From Treponema sp. UBA4267 (GTDB lineage: Bacteria > Spirochaetota > Spirochaetia > Treponematales > Treponemataceae): a stretch of 61,597 nt of DNA. The notes below the pieces were generated by a model, which saw only the letters and a list, made by a program, of their open reading frames with translations, made no database searches and had not been told where the DNA came from. Position numbers and translations under genes: made by a program. The stretch spans positions 1 to 61,597 of the forward strand of contig DGWD01000024.1 in assembly GCA_002395155.1 (NCBI GenBank). Direction: 5' to 3'. Below are positions 33,647-43,260 of the stretch, piece after piece; within the stretch, counting starts at the first letter, position 1; every line of letters starts with the position of its first letter.

Positions 33647-35314
33647 TTACTTCTGATTTCTAATTTCCACCCTTCGAATTTTACCACTAACAGTCTTTGG
33701 CAACTGGTCAACAAACTCTATAACTCTTGGAATTTTATAAAGAGCAAGTTTTTCCTTGGCAAAAGTCTTCAGTTCAATTTCCATTTCCCGGCTGGCCTTG
33801 TATTCTTTGGTAAGAACAACCGTAGCTTTTACAATCTGACCTCTTTTTGGGTCTTTCATGCCTGTTACTGCACATTCAAGAACGGCCGGATGCTCCTGCA
33901 GAACACTTTCAACTTCAAAAGGACTGATTCTAAAGCCTGTAGATTTGATAAGGTCATCATTTCGGCCTACAAACCAGATATAACCGTCTTCGTCGTAGCA
34001 GGCAGTATCACCTGTATCGTACCAGTCGCCGCCCAAAGCAGCCTGGGTCTGTTCCGGATTCTTATAATAGCCGGTAAAAAGGCCTGCTGGTCTTCCATCT
34101 GCAATTCTGATTTTGAGACTGCCCTGCTCCTGTGGCTGGCAGCGACTTCCATCTTCACGGACTACCTGAAGGTCAATGCCTGGAGCGGCCTTACCCATTG
34201 AACCAGGCTTTACTTCCATTCCAGGGAAAGTACCGGCAAGAACAGGACCTTCTGTCTGACCATATCCTTCGTGAATCTTAATTCCTGTCTTTTCGTAGAA
34301 GAGCTTGAAAACCTCGCCGTTCATTGCTTCACCGGCAGTTACACAATATTTAAGATTGGATAAATCGTATTTAGAAAGATCCTGTCTTACAAGGAATCTA
34401 TATGCAGTTGGAGGGGCACAGAAAGTTGTTACTTTATAATGTGCCAGTTTCTTAAAGAACAAGTTAGGAGTAAAGGCCAGCATATCATATACAAAAAGCG
34501 CAGTTCCCGAAATCCACTGGCCGTAAATCTTACCCCAGACAGCCTTTGCCCAACCGGTTTCTGCAACACTTATATGGAGACCATCATCCATTACATTCTG
34601 CCAGAACTTTGCAGTTGTAATATGACCTAGAGGATAGATAAAGTCGTGCATTACCATTTTTGGATAGCCAGATGTTCCAGAAGTAAAATACATAAGCATA
34701 GGATCATGATTATGGGTAGCCAGTTCTCCCTCTGGTCTTGGGAAGGATTCACACTCTGCAGACAGGGCATCGAATTCCTTGTGGAAATCTATCCAGCCGT
34801 CTTTATTACCAAAAACGGAAATCTTTTCAACAACCGAAGGACAATCTCCCATTGCCGCGTCAATTTCTTCCATAACGTGTCCATCATCAAAAGAAATAAT
34901 CATTTTTACCTGGGCTGCATTACATCGGTAAACAATATCATTCTTCAAAAGCTGATTAGTTGCAGGAACGGCAATCGCACCAATTCTGTGAAGGGCTGGT
35001 AAGAGCCACCAGAATTCGTAACGTCTGCGGAGAATGAGCATTACTACATCTCCCTTTTTTATTCCATGATTTTTGAGGAAGTGGGCGGCCTTCTGGGTAT
35101 CGCGGGAAATTTCTGCAAAGTTGTAGAAATGTTCTTCACCTTCATCATTACACCAGACAAGGGCTCTTTTTTCTGGAGCTTCTTTTGCATAGCGGTCAAT
35201 TACATCGTATGCAAAGTTAAAATTTTCTGGAATATTGAGGGCGAAACTAGATTTCATGTCCTCATAATCCTTATATTCATGATAATTTTTTACAAAAGTT
35301 GAGAGAAAATTCAT
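33647..35314 (-). CDS. AMP-forming acyl-CoA synthetase (medium-chain type)
   Basis: The 555-residue adenylate-forming enzyme activates a fatty or carboxylic acid with ATP and CoA. The P-loop-like motif is LMYFTSGTSGYPKMVMHD; further conserved pieces are GYGQTEGPVLAGTFPGME and YDTGDTACYDEDGYIWFVGR. The C-terminal lysine is in LPKTVSGKIRRVEIRN. The overall text is closest to medium-chain acyl-CoA ligases. It follows an acyl-ACP thioesterase 30 bases upstream, so the pair could release fatty acids from ACP and re-activate them as CoA esters. Confidence 0.93.
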   Translation of the reverse strand: MNFLSTFVKNYHEYKDYEDMKSSFALNIPENFNFAYDVIDRYAKEAPEKRALVWCNDEGEEHFYNFAEISRDTQKAAHFLKNHGIKKGDVVMLILRRRYEFWWLLPALHRIGAIAVPATNQLLKNDIVYRCNAAQVKMIISFDDGHVMEEIDAAMGDCPSVVEKISVFGNKDGWIDFHKEFDALSAECESFPRPEGELATHNHDPMLMYFTSGTSGYPKMVMHDFIYPLGHITTAKFWQNVMDDGLHISVAETGWAKAVWGKIYGQWISGTALFVYDMLAFTPNLFFKKLAHYKVTTFCAPPTAYRFLVRQDLSKYDLSNLKYCVTAGEAMNGEVFKLFYEKTGIKIHEGYGQTEGPVLAGTFPGMEVKPGSMGKAAPGIDLQVVREDGSRCQPQEQGSLKIRIADGRPAGLFTGYYKNPEQTQAALGGDWYDTGDTACYDEDGYIWFVGRNDDLIKSTGFRISPFEVESVLQEHPAVLECAVTGMKDPKRGQIVKATVVLTKEYKASREMEIELKTFAKEKLALYKIPRVIEFVDQLPKTVSGKIRRVEIRNQK

Positions 35315-35344
35315 ATTTTCACCTTTAAGTATTAAATTTTTAGC

Positions 35345-36130
35345 TTAGAAATAAAGCTCGCATTCAAACGACAGCTCTTTTTCCTTTTCTCCGATTAAGG
35401 TAACTTTTTTTCTATCTTCACTGATTGCAAGACTAACCTTTACAAGGTCTCCTAAAAGCAATTCGCGGGAATAATTAATTCTAAAATCCTTTGGGGTAAG
35501 TTCCTGAAAATCCTGAGGAAGACAGTCTGTTACAAAGGCCGCATACCAGGCGTTGTTTACATGTCCATTTCCATCCAGATGGGAAGGAGCAATTTTGAAA
35601 TTCCCCGCCTCCATCAAATTGTCCGGACGAGCAATTCTACCATTTGGCAGACAGTCATGCTCCTTTCTTTCAGTATTTGGGACACGTAAATCAAAAGATT
35701 TTGTAGGAACTAAACGCTTGTTTTGAGGATCAAGGAACATCCATTCGCTTTCCCCGCTAATAAGAGGATTGCCATCTTTATCCTTAAACTCATAGGCCTG
35801 AATAATCTGAACTGCACTTGGTTTTTCTTCCGTAGTAATTACTTCGATTTCTTCATCCCTTACAGGCATTCTGTGAATTCTAAAAGAGGATCTGGCTACT
35901 ATTCTAAGAAAGCCTTTCTGGGCCATATGGTCCATAGACATTCCCCTTAAACGAAAGTCCTCGGTAGAAATGTCTGTTGTTCTTTTTAGAAGTTCATATA
36001 GGGTCAGACATTTGTTGGGACCGCACTGAGTATACCAAACCCTGTCTCTTACGTGTAGAGTAAATCCATCTTCTTCGTAATAGTATTTATAATTTTCTTC
36101 AATACTTGTTCCACTCATAATTGCATCCAT
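35345..36130 (-). CDS. Acyl-ACP thioesterase
   Basis: The protein matches the acyl-ACP thioesterase family: two hot-dog domains, the second containing DGNGHVNNAWYAAFVTDCLP, with the Asn and His of the active-site helix. The first domain carries TTDISTEDFRLRGMSMDHMA. It hydrolyses acyl-ACP to free fatty acid. The start is uncertain: the frame extends to 36172, which would overlap the upstream gene by 34 bases, so the Met at 36130 (MDAIMSGTSIEE) is preferred, with 36118 also possible. The next gene is the acyl-CoA ligase. Confidence 0.85.
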   Translation of the reverse strand: MDAIMSGTSIEENYKYYYEEDGFTLHVRDRVWYTQCGPNKCLTLYELLKRTTDISTEDFRLRGMSMDHMAQKGFLRIVARSSFRIHRMPVRDEEIEVITTEEKPSAVQIIQAYEFKDKDGNPLISGESEWMFLDPQNKRLVPTKSFDLRVPNTERKEHDCLPNGRIARPDNLMEAGNFKIAPSHLDGNGHVNNAWYAAFVTDCLPQDFQELTPKDFRINYSRELLLGDLVKVSLAISEDRKKVTLIGEKEKELSFECELYF

Positions 36131-36138
36131 TTTCTGAT

Positions 36139-37056
36139 TTAGAACATGTACCACAAGCTGAAAAAATGACAAATTGTTCCAGCAAGTGAAAAAAGTTGGA
36201 ATATTACCTGATTAAATTTCATTTTTTTAAGGGAGTAAAAAATAAAGCCCAATGTGTAAAGGATTCCGCCTAAAAGCAGAAAGTTTGTACTTAATGCCGG
36301 AACATTCCTTACCAGTCTTGGCCAGACAATCGCGATTGCCCAGGACATTGGAAGATAAGTGATGGCAGACAACCAGCGCATTTTACTTCCAAAAATTGCG
36401 TAGAAGGTACAGCCGATTATGGCCAGTCCCCATTCAATTCCAAAAAGTGCCCAGCCTAAAACTCCTCCCAGAGCGACCAGACAATATGGAGTATAGGTAC
36501 CTGCTACCAGAAAATATATAGAACAATGGTCCAGAATACCAAAGACTTTTTTTGCCCCTTTAGGTGTAAGAGAATGATAAAGAGTTGAAAAGAGATATTG
36601 TATGAACATCGATGCACCACAAACCGCCATACTTACAACGGCCAGGGCCCGGTCTCCCTTCATGAGATTTGTAACGGCATTTACGATTAAGAGGGGAATT
36701 GCTGCACATGCCAGGATTGCCCCTATTCCCTGGGAAACTGCAGAACTGATTTCTTCTTCCCTGGAAAAACGACTTACTATATCTTGATTTTCCTGCATTA
36801 CGGCAAGAATATTCTTCTCGGCTTCCTGTTTGTAATTGTCTGCGGAAATTTTCTGTCCCAGCAAAAGTTCATTTACAGAAATTTTAAGTTCATTGCAAAG
36901 AGGAATCATTAAAGAAACTTCAGGAAGTCCATTACCGCATTCCCACTTGCTGACAGTCTTATCGCTGATTCCAAGAATCTCGGCAAGCTGACTCTGGGTA
37001 TAGCCACATTCTTTTCTCTGGGTCTGAATAAAATGTCCAATTTTTACCTGGTCCAT
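36139..37056 (-). CDS. Helix-turn-helix fused to a hemolysin III (PAQR-type) membrane domain
   Basis: Residues 1-62 are an XRE-type DNA-binding domain (YTQSQLAEILGISDKTVSKW). After a linker of about 45 residues, seven membrane helices follow that match the hemolysin III/YqfA family: FSTLYHSLTPKGAKK, LDHCSIYFLVAGTYTPY and SLAGTICHFFSLWYMF. The family normally has an HExxH-like pair of His before that last motif; here the place reads QVIFQLF, so both zinc-binding His appear to be Gln. The protein is probably a membrane-anchored regulator, perhaps sensing lipid state, since fatty-acyl genes follow. Confidence 0.8.
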   Translation of the reverse strand: MDQVKIGHFIQTQRKECGYTQSQLAEILGISDKTVSKWECGNGLPEVSLMIPLCNELKISVNELLLGQKISADNYKQEAEKNILAVMQENQDIVSRFSREEEISSAVSQGIGAILACAAIPLLIVNAVTNLMKGDRALAVVSMAVCGASMFIQYLFSTLYHSLTPKGAKKVFGILDHCSIYFLVAGTYTPYCLVALGGVLGWALFGIEWGLAIIGCTFYAIFGSKMRWLSAITYLPMSWAIAIVWPRLVRNVPALSTNFLLLGGILYTLGFIFYSLKKMKFNQVIFQLFSLAGTICHFFSLWYMF

Positions 37057-37190
37057 ACAAGCTCCTCATCTTAAAATCTATTTTAAAGATAATGAATTAT
37101 GGACAAAAATCACACCCACGAACCGTAGAGTTCTGAAAATTCCTTAAAAAGTATACAAAATACAAGAGAAATCTGATAAAAAAATCTTCC

Positions 37191-38036
37191 TTAACCTCTG
37201 GTGATAATTTGTGAATCAGCCTTGTTAACGATGTTTTCTTCTATAATAATTTCACCAATCTGGTCAGCTTCAATTTTACCACACAAAGGATTTTTTACGC
37301 TGTCAATTTTTCCTATAATGCTGGCCTGAACAGAACTTCTTTCAAAAGCAAGATCACAGTTTTCCATTGTACAGTTTTCCAGAACCAGATTCTTACAATA
37401 GCAGAAAGGCTGAGTTCCAATTATCTTACAGTTGATGAGGGTAAGATTTTCTGAGTACCAGGCAAGGTATTCACCCTTAATCACGCTGTCTCTAACTGTA
37501 ACATTTTTTGTGTGCCAGAAGGCATCTTTTGTGTCAAAGTTGGAATTTGTAATTTCAATATCTTTATCATACTGGAAAGAATACTTTCCCTTCATTGTAA
37601 GATTATTGATTTTGGCACCACTAACCTCAAAAAATGGGTATTCAGAGCCTTCAATATTTACATTATCAATTGTGAGATTTGAACACTTCCATATAAACTC
37701 AGGCGAATTAACAGTGGAGTTTTTAAGAACAATATCCTGACACTCTCGCAGGGCCTTAATTCCACCCAGCCTGCAATTGTCAATTTCCACACCCTTATCA
37801 TACCATAGGGCAGCCCGACAATTTTCGGTCATTTCAGTTCCAGAGATTTTTGCATTTGTAACATGCCAGAAGGGATAGCGAAGATTCATAAAGGAATTTC
37901 GAACTTCAAAATCGGAAGCTTCCTTAAGTGCAGATTCTCCATCAGCAGGACCATCGAAACGACAATTTTCTACAAGGGCATCCTTAATTCCGTAAAGTGC
38001 TCTTTCCTGGTCAAAAGTTTGATTTGTATAATTCAT
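37191..38036 (-). CDS. DUF3737 protein (predicted beta-helix)
   Basis: The start at 38036 follows an AGGAGG ribosome site; an upstream in-frame ATG at 38054 lacks one. The 281-residue product opens MNYTNQTFDQERALYGIKDA and consists of repeated short strands such as NLTIDNVNIEGSEYPFFEVS and NLVLENCTMENCDLAF, the pattern of a right-handed beta-helix. This is DUF3737, widespread in gut bacteria with unknown activity. No signal peptide is present, so it is cytoplasmic. Confidence 0.88.
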   Translation of the reverse strand: MNYTNQTFDQERALYGIKDALVENCRFDGPADGESALKEASDFEVRNSFMNLRYPFWHVTNAKISGTEMTENCRAALWYDKGVEIDNCRLGGIKALRECQDIVLKNSTVNSPEFIWKCSNLTIDNVNIEGSEYPFFEVSGAKINNLTMKGKYSFQYDKDIEITNSNFDTKDAFWHTKNVTVRDSVIKGEYLAWYSENLTLINCKIIGTQPFCYCKNLVLENCTMENCDLAFERSSVQASIIGKIDSVKNPLCGKIEADQIGEIIIEENIVNKADSQIITRG

Positions 38037-38128
38037 TCTAGCCTCCTTAATCATCCCCTATAATATAATAAATATTTTGTGTTGTGTCCAATATAATTGC
38101 ACTATTTACATTCTTTTAGGAGTTTCCC

Positions 38129-39529
38129 CTATGCCTGCTTTGTAAGGTTTTTAAGCCAGCGTTCCCTTTTAAGCCAGAAATGGAAGACTGTTACTTTTAC
38201 AAGATCCAAAATCTTTACAAGAAAATACATCATAACTGGTCCAATCGAAGTAAAAATTCCAAGCAGTAAAACCATTGGGACCATAATCACAATTGTAAGA
38301 CTGGCATCTGTATAGGCGCCCATCGCAGTATCTCCCCCTGCTCTGGCAACAGCCTGCTGAGTATTCATATAAACCCAAACAGGCATAAAGAAGGACATAA
38401 GGATTACCATCTGCCGGCAAATTGTAATTGCATTCTGACTAAGCTTTCCAAAAACCAGAGGAATGATAAAGGTAGTAGAAAAACCGAAGAACATCATGGC
38501 AAAACCGAAAACAGCGGCACCGGAAAGTAACCAGGTCTTTTGCTGGCGGGCCTTTTCCAGATTACCCTCGCCTAAAGTTTTTCCCATAATTACGCCGGTT
38601 GTAGTATAAATACCACCAAATGCAACAAAGAAGAGATTGGCAATTGAAAAACTAGAGGCCATTCCCGAAACTACATCTGCACCACCACGTCCATTGTAAA
38701 TAGCGGTAGTAAGAGTTTCCGAAAGAACCCAAACCATTTCGCAGAAAAGAACAAAGGCTCCCTTCTTAAGCATTTCCCTGAAGAGTTTTCCATCAATCTT
38801 AAAAAAGGAGAGAATATTAAAGGCAAAAAGAGGCTTCTTCTTAATATAAATGATGATGAAGATGACCAGTTCCAGACAACGGGCAATTACTGTAGCAATG
38901 GCAGCCCCTCTTACTTCCAGTCTTGGAAATCCTAAGTTACCGTAAATTAAAAGATAATTGAAAAGTGTATTTGTAATAGTAGCAATAATTGTTACTACAA
39001 GAGGTGCTTTTACCTGGCCTAGATCACGGAGGGAACTTGCAATACACATAGAAATAGTCATTGGAATGCCCATAAGGAACATAATACGGATATATTTTAC
39101 AGCCTGATCCAAAATCATATCGGCCTGGGTGTTTCCTATAAGCATGAGAGAAAGAACCTGACGTGGAAAAACCAGACAAACTAAGGTATATGGTATAAAG
39201 GCGGACAGCCCCATTATCAGCTTAAAGCGGAAGGCCTGCTGCATACCTTCACTGTTTTTTGCCCCAAAGAATTGAGTCATAAAGATTCCGCCGGACATAC
39301 AGATGGTATTGATAAAGACCATAAAAACAAAAAGTACTTGACCAGCAACATTAACGCCGGACATAGAAACATCCCCAAGACCTGAAACCATAAAATTGTC
39401 TATCAGGGAAACAAGGTTTTGAATCAACTGCTGCAGCATTATTGGAAGTGCTATAGAAAAAGCAGAGCCATAAAAGGAAATTGGGGCAAATAAAGAATTT
39501 TTATTTGATTTTGAAATTTTAGCTAACAT
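38129..39529 (-). CDS. MATE-family exporter
   Basis: The start was set at 39529 behind GAGACGG; the longer frame to 39646 reads through non-conserved sequence. The 466-residue protein has about 12 membrane helices with MATE signatures, including FSIALPIMLQQLIQNLVSLI in helix 1 and GIFMTQFFGAKNSEGMQQAF. It belongs to the NorM-like branch distinct from the pump at 20-21 kb. The substrate is unknown. It appears to be a single gene. Confidence 0.9.
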   Translation of the reverse strand: MLAKISKSNKNSLFAPISFYGSAFSIALPIMLQQLIQNLVSLIDNFMVSGLGDVSMSGVNVAGQVLFVFMVFINTICMSGGIFMTQFFGAKNSEGMQQAFRFKLIMGLSAFIPYTLVCLVFPRQVLSLMLIGNTQADMILDQAVKYIRIMFLMGIPMTISMCIASSLRDLGQVKAPLVVTIIATITNTLFNYLLIYGNLGFPRLEVRGAAIATVIARCLELVIFIIIYIKKKPLFAFNILSFFKIDGKLFREMLKKGAFVLFCEMVWVLSETLTTAIYNGRGGADVVSGMASSFSIANLFFVAFGGIYTTTGVIMGKTLGEGNLEKARQQKTWLLSGAAVFGFAMMFFGFSTTFIIPLVFGKLSQNAITICRQMVILMSFFMPVWVYMNTQQAVARAGGDTAMGAYTDASLTIVIMVPMVLLLGIFTSIGPVMMYFLVKILDLVKVTVFHFWLKRERWLKNLTKQA

Positions 39530-39726
39530 AAAAACCGTCTCAAAATTAAGAAATATACAATAATTATAGCGAAAATGCCTTTTATAATCTTTTGTTTTAT
39601 CTAATAATAGCCAGTAATTATTGACATTAATATAACTATAGTCCAATATTGTTGTACAAAATATTTATATAAAAAAGTGTCATAAAACTGGAGAGAAAAT
39701 TATTTGTTCTTAATTCGGGGGACACC

Positions 39727-40392
39727 ATGACAAAAAAAGAAAAGGCCAGCTTTATCCTTAATCTTTTGATTTTTATTTTTACACTCTTTGCTACTATAAG
39801 CATGATTATAGGTTTTTATTTTATGGGAGACATAAAAGTTCTCTCTTCAAGAAACTTCCAGGCGTTCAAATTTTTTACAGTAGATTCCAACGTATTTGCA
39901 GGTTTAGTATCACTGGCCTACATCATTTTTCAGATTTTACAGAGTAATAATAAGATAAAGAAAATGCCAGACTGCATGCACCTTCTTCAACTTGCAGCAA
40001 CAACCGGCGTAACCCTAACAATGATGGTTACAGTTTTCTTCCTTGCACCACAGTCAACCACCACCTACTTCGATTACTTTATGAACTCAAACCTTTTTAT
40101 GCACCTTTTGACACCACTTTTGTGCATAATCAATTTCATCTTCTTTGAAAAGGCAGAAATCCGCTTTTCAAAAACACCTATTGGCATTATCCCAATGATT
40201 CTCTATGCCCTTTATTACATTCCAAACATTCTTCTTCATCTGGATAATGGAAAAGTTTTGCCAGAATATGACTGGTACGGCTTTCTTGTAGCAGGACTGG
40301 GAACAATCTGGTTTGTAATTCCTTTGATTATACTTATAACTTATGCTTTCTCGGTTGGGCTCTGGGCTTTGAACAGAAAACTAGCCAAATAA
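39727..40392 (+). CDS. Pr6Pr-type six-helix membrane protein
   Basis: The 221-residue protein has six membrane helices with the motif FKFFTVDSNVFAGLVSLAYI, typical of the Pr6Pr (FAR-17a/AIG1-like) family. Conserved HLLTPLLCIINFIFFE and YYIPNILLHLD follow. Bacterial members are uncharacterised. A GGGGG ribosome site precedes the ATG. It converges on the HD-GYP gene with a 16-base gap and no visible terminator between them. Confidence 0.75.
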   Translation: MTKKEKASFILNLLIFIFTLFATISMIIGFYFMGDIKVLSSRNFQAFKFFTVDSNVFAGLVSLAYIIFQILQSNNKIKKMPDCMHLLQLAATTGVTLTMMVTVFFLAPQSTTTYFDYFMNSNLFMHLLTPLLCIINFIFFEKAEIRFSKTPIGIIPMILYALYYIPNILLHLDNGKVLPEYDWYGFLVAGLGTIWFVIPLIILITYAFSVGLWALNRKLAK

Positions 40393-40408
40393 AATTTTTA
40401 CCTTAGAT

Positions 40409-41323
40409 TTAAAGAGTTTCAATATCAGGTGGAAGGCAGGCAAGCAGTTCTTCCTTTGGAATTTTAAGGAAAATTGCCAGAAGCTCTGCATCCACCTGTT
40501 TTCCAGCAACATTTTTAAGGATTTCGATTGCGGTCTCATGACTGCGTGGATCCTTATAAACCCTTTTCATAGTGATTGCGGAATAGGCATCGGCAATAGA
40601 AATTATTTTAGCAGCAAGAGGAATCTGGTCTCCAGGAACTGAGTAATAACCTGTTCCATCAATCCTTTCATGGTGATAAAGAATCCAGCTTTTAATGTGT
40701 TCAAAATTACGCAGAGGCTCCAGAAACTTTACACCGATTTTTAGATGCTGTTTCATAATCTCCCATTCTTCATCAGTCAGCTTACCAGGCTTATTTAAAA
40801 CCTCTTCAGGAATACCAAGCTTTCCTACATCATGCATAAGAGCCGCATATTCCAGACTCAAAGGATTTATTTGTTTCTTTATTTCTTTAGGAAGATAACT
40901 GTAGAAAAGCATAGTAATGTTCTGAACATTCCTTCTGTGACCGTTCAGGTTAGGATCACGCTTTTCTATGATGGAGATTAAGACCTCGGTAACATCAAGA
41001 CAATTCTGTTTGACAGATTCGATAAGGCGGAACAAAAGAGTTAATACAATCATAACAAAGAAACTGCCGCCAAAAAGAATACTTGCAACCATCAAATCAG
41101 GCTTACTAAAAATACCAATTGCAATATAACCAAAAAGGAAGAAGATAAGGAGAAGAAGTCCTGTCAGTTTCCATCCGGCATCCTTCTTGCTGTTGGAAGA
41201 AAGAATATCCTGCATCTTCATAAAGCGGGCATAACGGTATATGTTAGTAATCATAACCACTACGCCTACCCCAATCATTGAGTAAATCAAAATAAGGAAA
41301 TATATAGACTGACTAAAATCCAT
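40409..41323 (-). CDS. Membrane HD-GYP domain protein
   Basis: The 304-residue protein has three predicted membrane helices in its first 100 residues and an HD-GYP domain after about 110. Metal ligands are seen in HRRNVQNITMLF, ALMHDVGKLGIP and ILYHHERIDGTGYY, where the GYP triad reads GYY. Such proteins hydrolyse c-di-GMP; the changed last residue is seen in some active relatives. It follows the chemosensory operon but is separated by a terminator and its own 143-base gap, so it is probably a separate unit. Confidence 0.82.
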   Translation of the reverse strand: MDFSQSIYFLILIYSMIGVGVVVMITNIYRYARFMKMQDILSSNSKKDAGWKLTGLLLLIFFLFGYIAIGIFSKPDLMVASILFGGSFFVMIVLTLLFRLIESVKQNCLDVTEVLISIIEKRDPNLNGHRRNVQNITMLFYSYLPKEIKKQINPLSLEYAALMHDVGKLGIPEEVLNKPGKLTDEEWEIMKQHLKIGVKFLEPLRNFEHIKSWILYHHERIDGTGYYSVPGDQIPLAAKIISIADAYSAITMKRVYKDPRSHETAIEILKNVAGKQVDAELLAIFLKIPKEELLACLPPDIETL

Positions 41324-41410
41324 TATTTAAAAGGCCTCTTCTTAAGCTTGGTTTATCAGTTAGTTTGTCAACCATAACATTATAACATTGTTTTGGGAGA
41401 AAGGTAGGAT

Positions 41411-41446
41411 AAAAAAAGGGGGACAGCCCGAAAGCCTCCCCCTCAT
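41411..41446 (-). terminator. Terminator after the chemosensory operon
   Basis: On the minus strand GGGGG (41442-41438) pairs with CCCCC (41422-41418) around an imperfect inner stem containing AGGC and GGCT, followed by T7. It lies 20 bases after the last MCP gene and closes the operon. Confidence 0.8.
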
Positions 41447-41466
41447 AAATTACATGAATTCTCTAA

Positions 41467-43260
41467 TTACTCCGCAATAATCCTTACATGCAGGCTTTCA
41501 AGCAGGTTTGCAGCCTCTTTAAGTTTCTGGGCTGTATTATTAACCGTACTTGTAGATGTCGAGAAGTTTTCGATTCCGGAAGAAATCTGACGAACAGTTG
41601 CAACAATCTGGTCAAAGGCTGTTGACTGCTGGTTGATGATTTCCTTAATCTGATTTGCCGATTCAACAGTAATTTCAGATGAACTCTGAATATCATCGAA
41701 CTTTTCTTTGAGTTTTTCGGAAAGTTCTAGACCTTCGCGAATCTTTTCGGTTCCACTTTCAGAGGTAATAATAAGGTTATCAGAGGAATGCTGGATTTCG
41801 GTAATTCTTTCCTTAATCTGATTTACAGAGTTTGTAATACCCGCTGCAAGACGGCGAACTTCGTTAGCAACGATATGGAAGTTTTTTCCACTGTCACCTG
41901 CAGATGAAGCTTCAAGTTCGGCATTAAAAGCAATAATTCTAGTCTGATCTGCAATATCATTAATAATCTTAACAATTTCCCAAATGCCTCCAATTTTTTC
42001 ACCAAGGGCACGGATTCCTGAAATTGTAGAAACATTTGCATCGGTAATTTCTGTCATCTTATCAAGGTTTGACTGGAGAGTTTCAAAACCGGCATTTACA
42101 TTACTTTCGGTTCCTTCTGCAACGGTTGTTACATCTGCAATTTTGTCTACAATGTTTCTAGTCTGGCGGTCGGTATCTTCCATTGTGGCAAGAATTTCTT
42201 TTACACCTGTAGACTGTTCTAAAGAAGTAGATGCAGTTGACTGGGCAATTTCGGCAAGCCCTTCCATTGGCTCAATCATTGTATTTCCAATTTCATGAAC
42301 ATCATTCAAAATTGAACGGAACAAAAGTACAATCTGATTAATAAGATAAAGATTGTAAGAAACTTCAGATTCAAAATCAGTTGGAACAAGTTTTACCGTA
42401 AAAATATCATTTTTGATGATATGAAGCATTGAATCCTGGAGTTTATTAGAAGAAATTAAAATACTGTTGAGAAAAGAATAAACAGAAACAATTCCAATTA
42501 CAGCATTGATTGCAATAATAACTGCAAGACGGGAAAGTTGAACTTTACGCAAACCTTTTCCATAAATATCTGCAGGAAGGAAACCGGCTCCAGCTGAAGA
42601 AACAACATTGTTGTAATAATATACATAGAAAAGTGCAATTGCCAGTATGAATCCCCAGATAACAGGAACTGTACAATACAGCACAAAGGTTCTCTTATAT
42701 GACATTCCAAAATGGGTCTTTTTGTTCAGTATTTTCTTATCAATTCCAGCGTCTACCAGGCGGCAGGCATATTCATTACAAATATTACGAGTATTTGCGA
42801 ATGCCAGAAGTCCTGCTACATACGCCCCAAGAAAACAAGAAAAAAGACTTACTATATTTATGCTTAGATTTACCTTATAAATGCAGTGATAAGCTAGAGC
42901 AAGTAAAATTCCACAAATAAAAAAGTAAGAAAAGGCTTCGTAGGCTTTTTTTCTAGGAGCCTGATGAAGGGCAAAGAATAGTTTTGTACGCTCCTCCATG
43001 TTCAGTTCGTCGGATTCAAATTTTTCTACCTGTTTTGAGGTTTTACCAAAAAGCCAATGATTTGTAATGGCAGAAACTACAAACTGTGCAAATAAAACTC
43101 CTGCAATTACGACAATAATCAAGCCATAAAATTTTCTATAATCCAGGTTTAAAATAAATACTGTATACAAAAGAAGAACTATTCCACATGCAATATCAGG
43201 AATATGACTTGCTCTATAGAGTTTTCTTTCCATTGTCATATATTTTTCATTATCTTTCAT
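41467..43260 (-). CDS. Six-helix methyl-accepting chemotaxis protein
   Basis: The 597-residue receptor has about six membrane helices in its first 265 residues and no large periplasmic domain, so it senses within or near the membrane. The C-terminal signalling hairpin reads IADQTRIIAFNAELEASSAG followed by KNFHIVANEVRRLA. Compared with standard receptors (ALNAAIEAARAGE) the tip is altered. Its ATG overlaps the stop of the upstream MCP by one base. It is the last gene of the chemosensory operon and presumably feeds the operon's own CheA. Confidence 0.85.
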   Translation of the reverse strand: MKDNEKYMTMERKLYRASHIPDIACGIVLLLYTVFILNLDYRKFYGLIIVVIAGVLFAQFVVSAITNHWLFGKTSKQVEKFESDELNMEERTKLFFALHQAPRKKAYEAFSYFFICGILLALAYHCIYKVNLSINIVSLFSCFLGAYVAGLLAFANTRNICNEYACRLVDAGIDKKILNKKTHFGMSYKRTFVLYCTVPVIWGFILAIALFYVYYYNNVVSSAGAGFLPADIYGKGLRKVQLSRLAVIIAINAVIGIVSVYSFLNSILISSNKLQDSMLHIIKNDIFTVKLVPTDFESEVSYNLYLINQIVLLFRSILNDVHEIGNTMIEPMEGLAEIAQSTASTSLEQSTGVKEILATMEDTDRQTRNIVDKIADVTTVAEGTESNVNAGFETLQSNLDKMTEITDANVSTISGIRALGEKIGGIWEIVKIINDIADQTRIIAFNAELEASSAGDSGKNFHIVANEVRRLAAGITNSVNQIKERITEIQHSSDNLIITSESGTEKIREGLELSEKLKEKFDDIQSSSEITVESANQIKEIINQQSTAFDQIVATVRQISSGIENFSTSTSTVNNTAQKLKEAANLLESLHVRIIAE

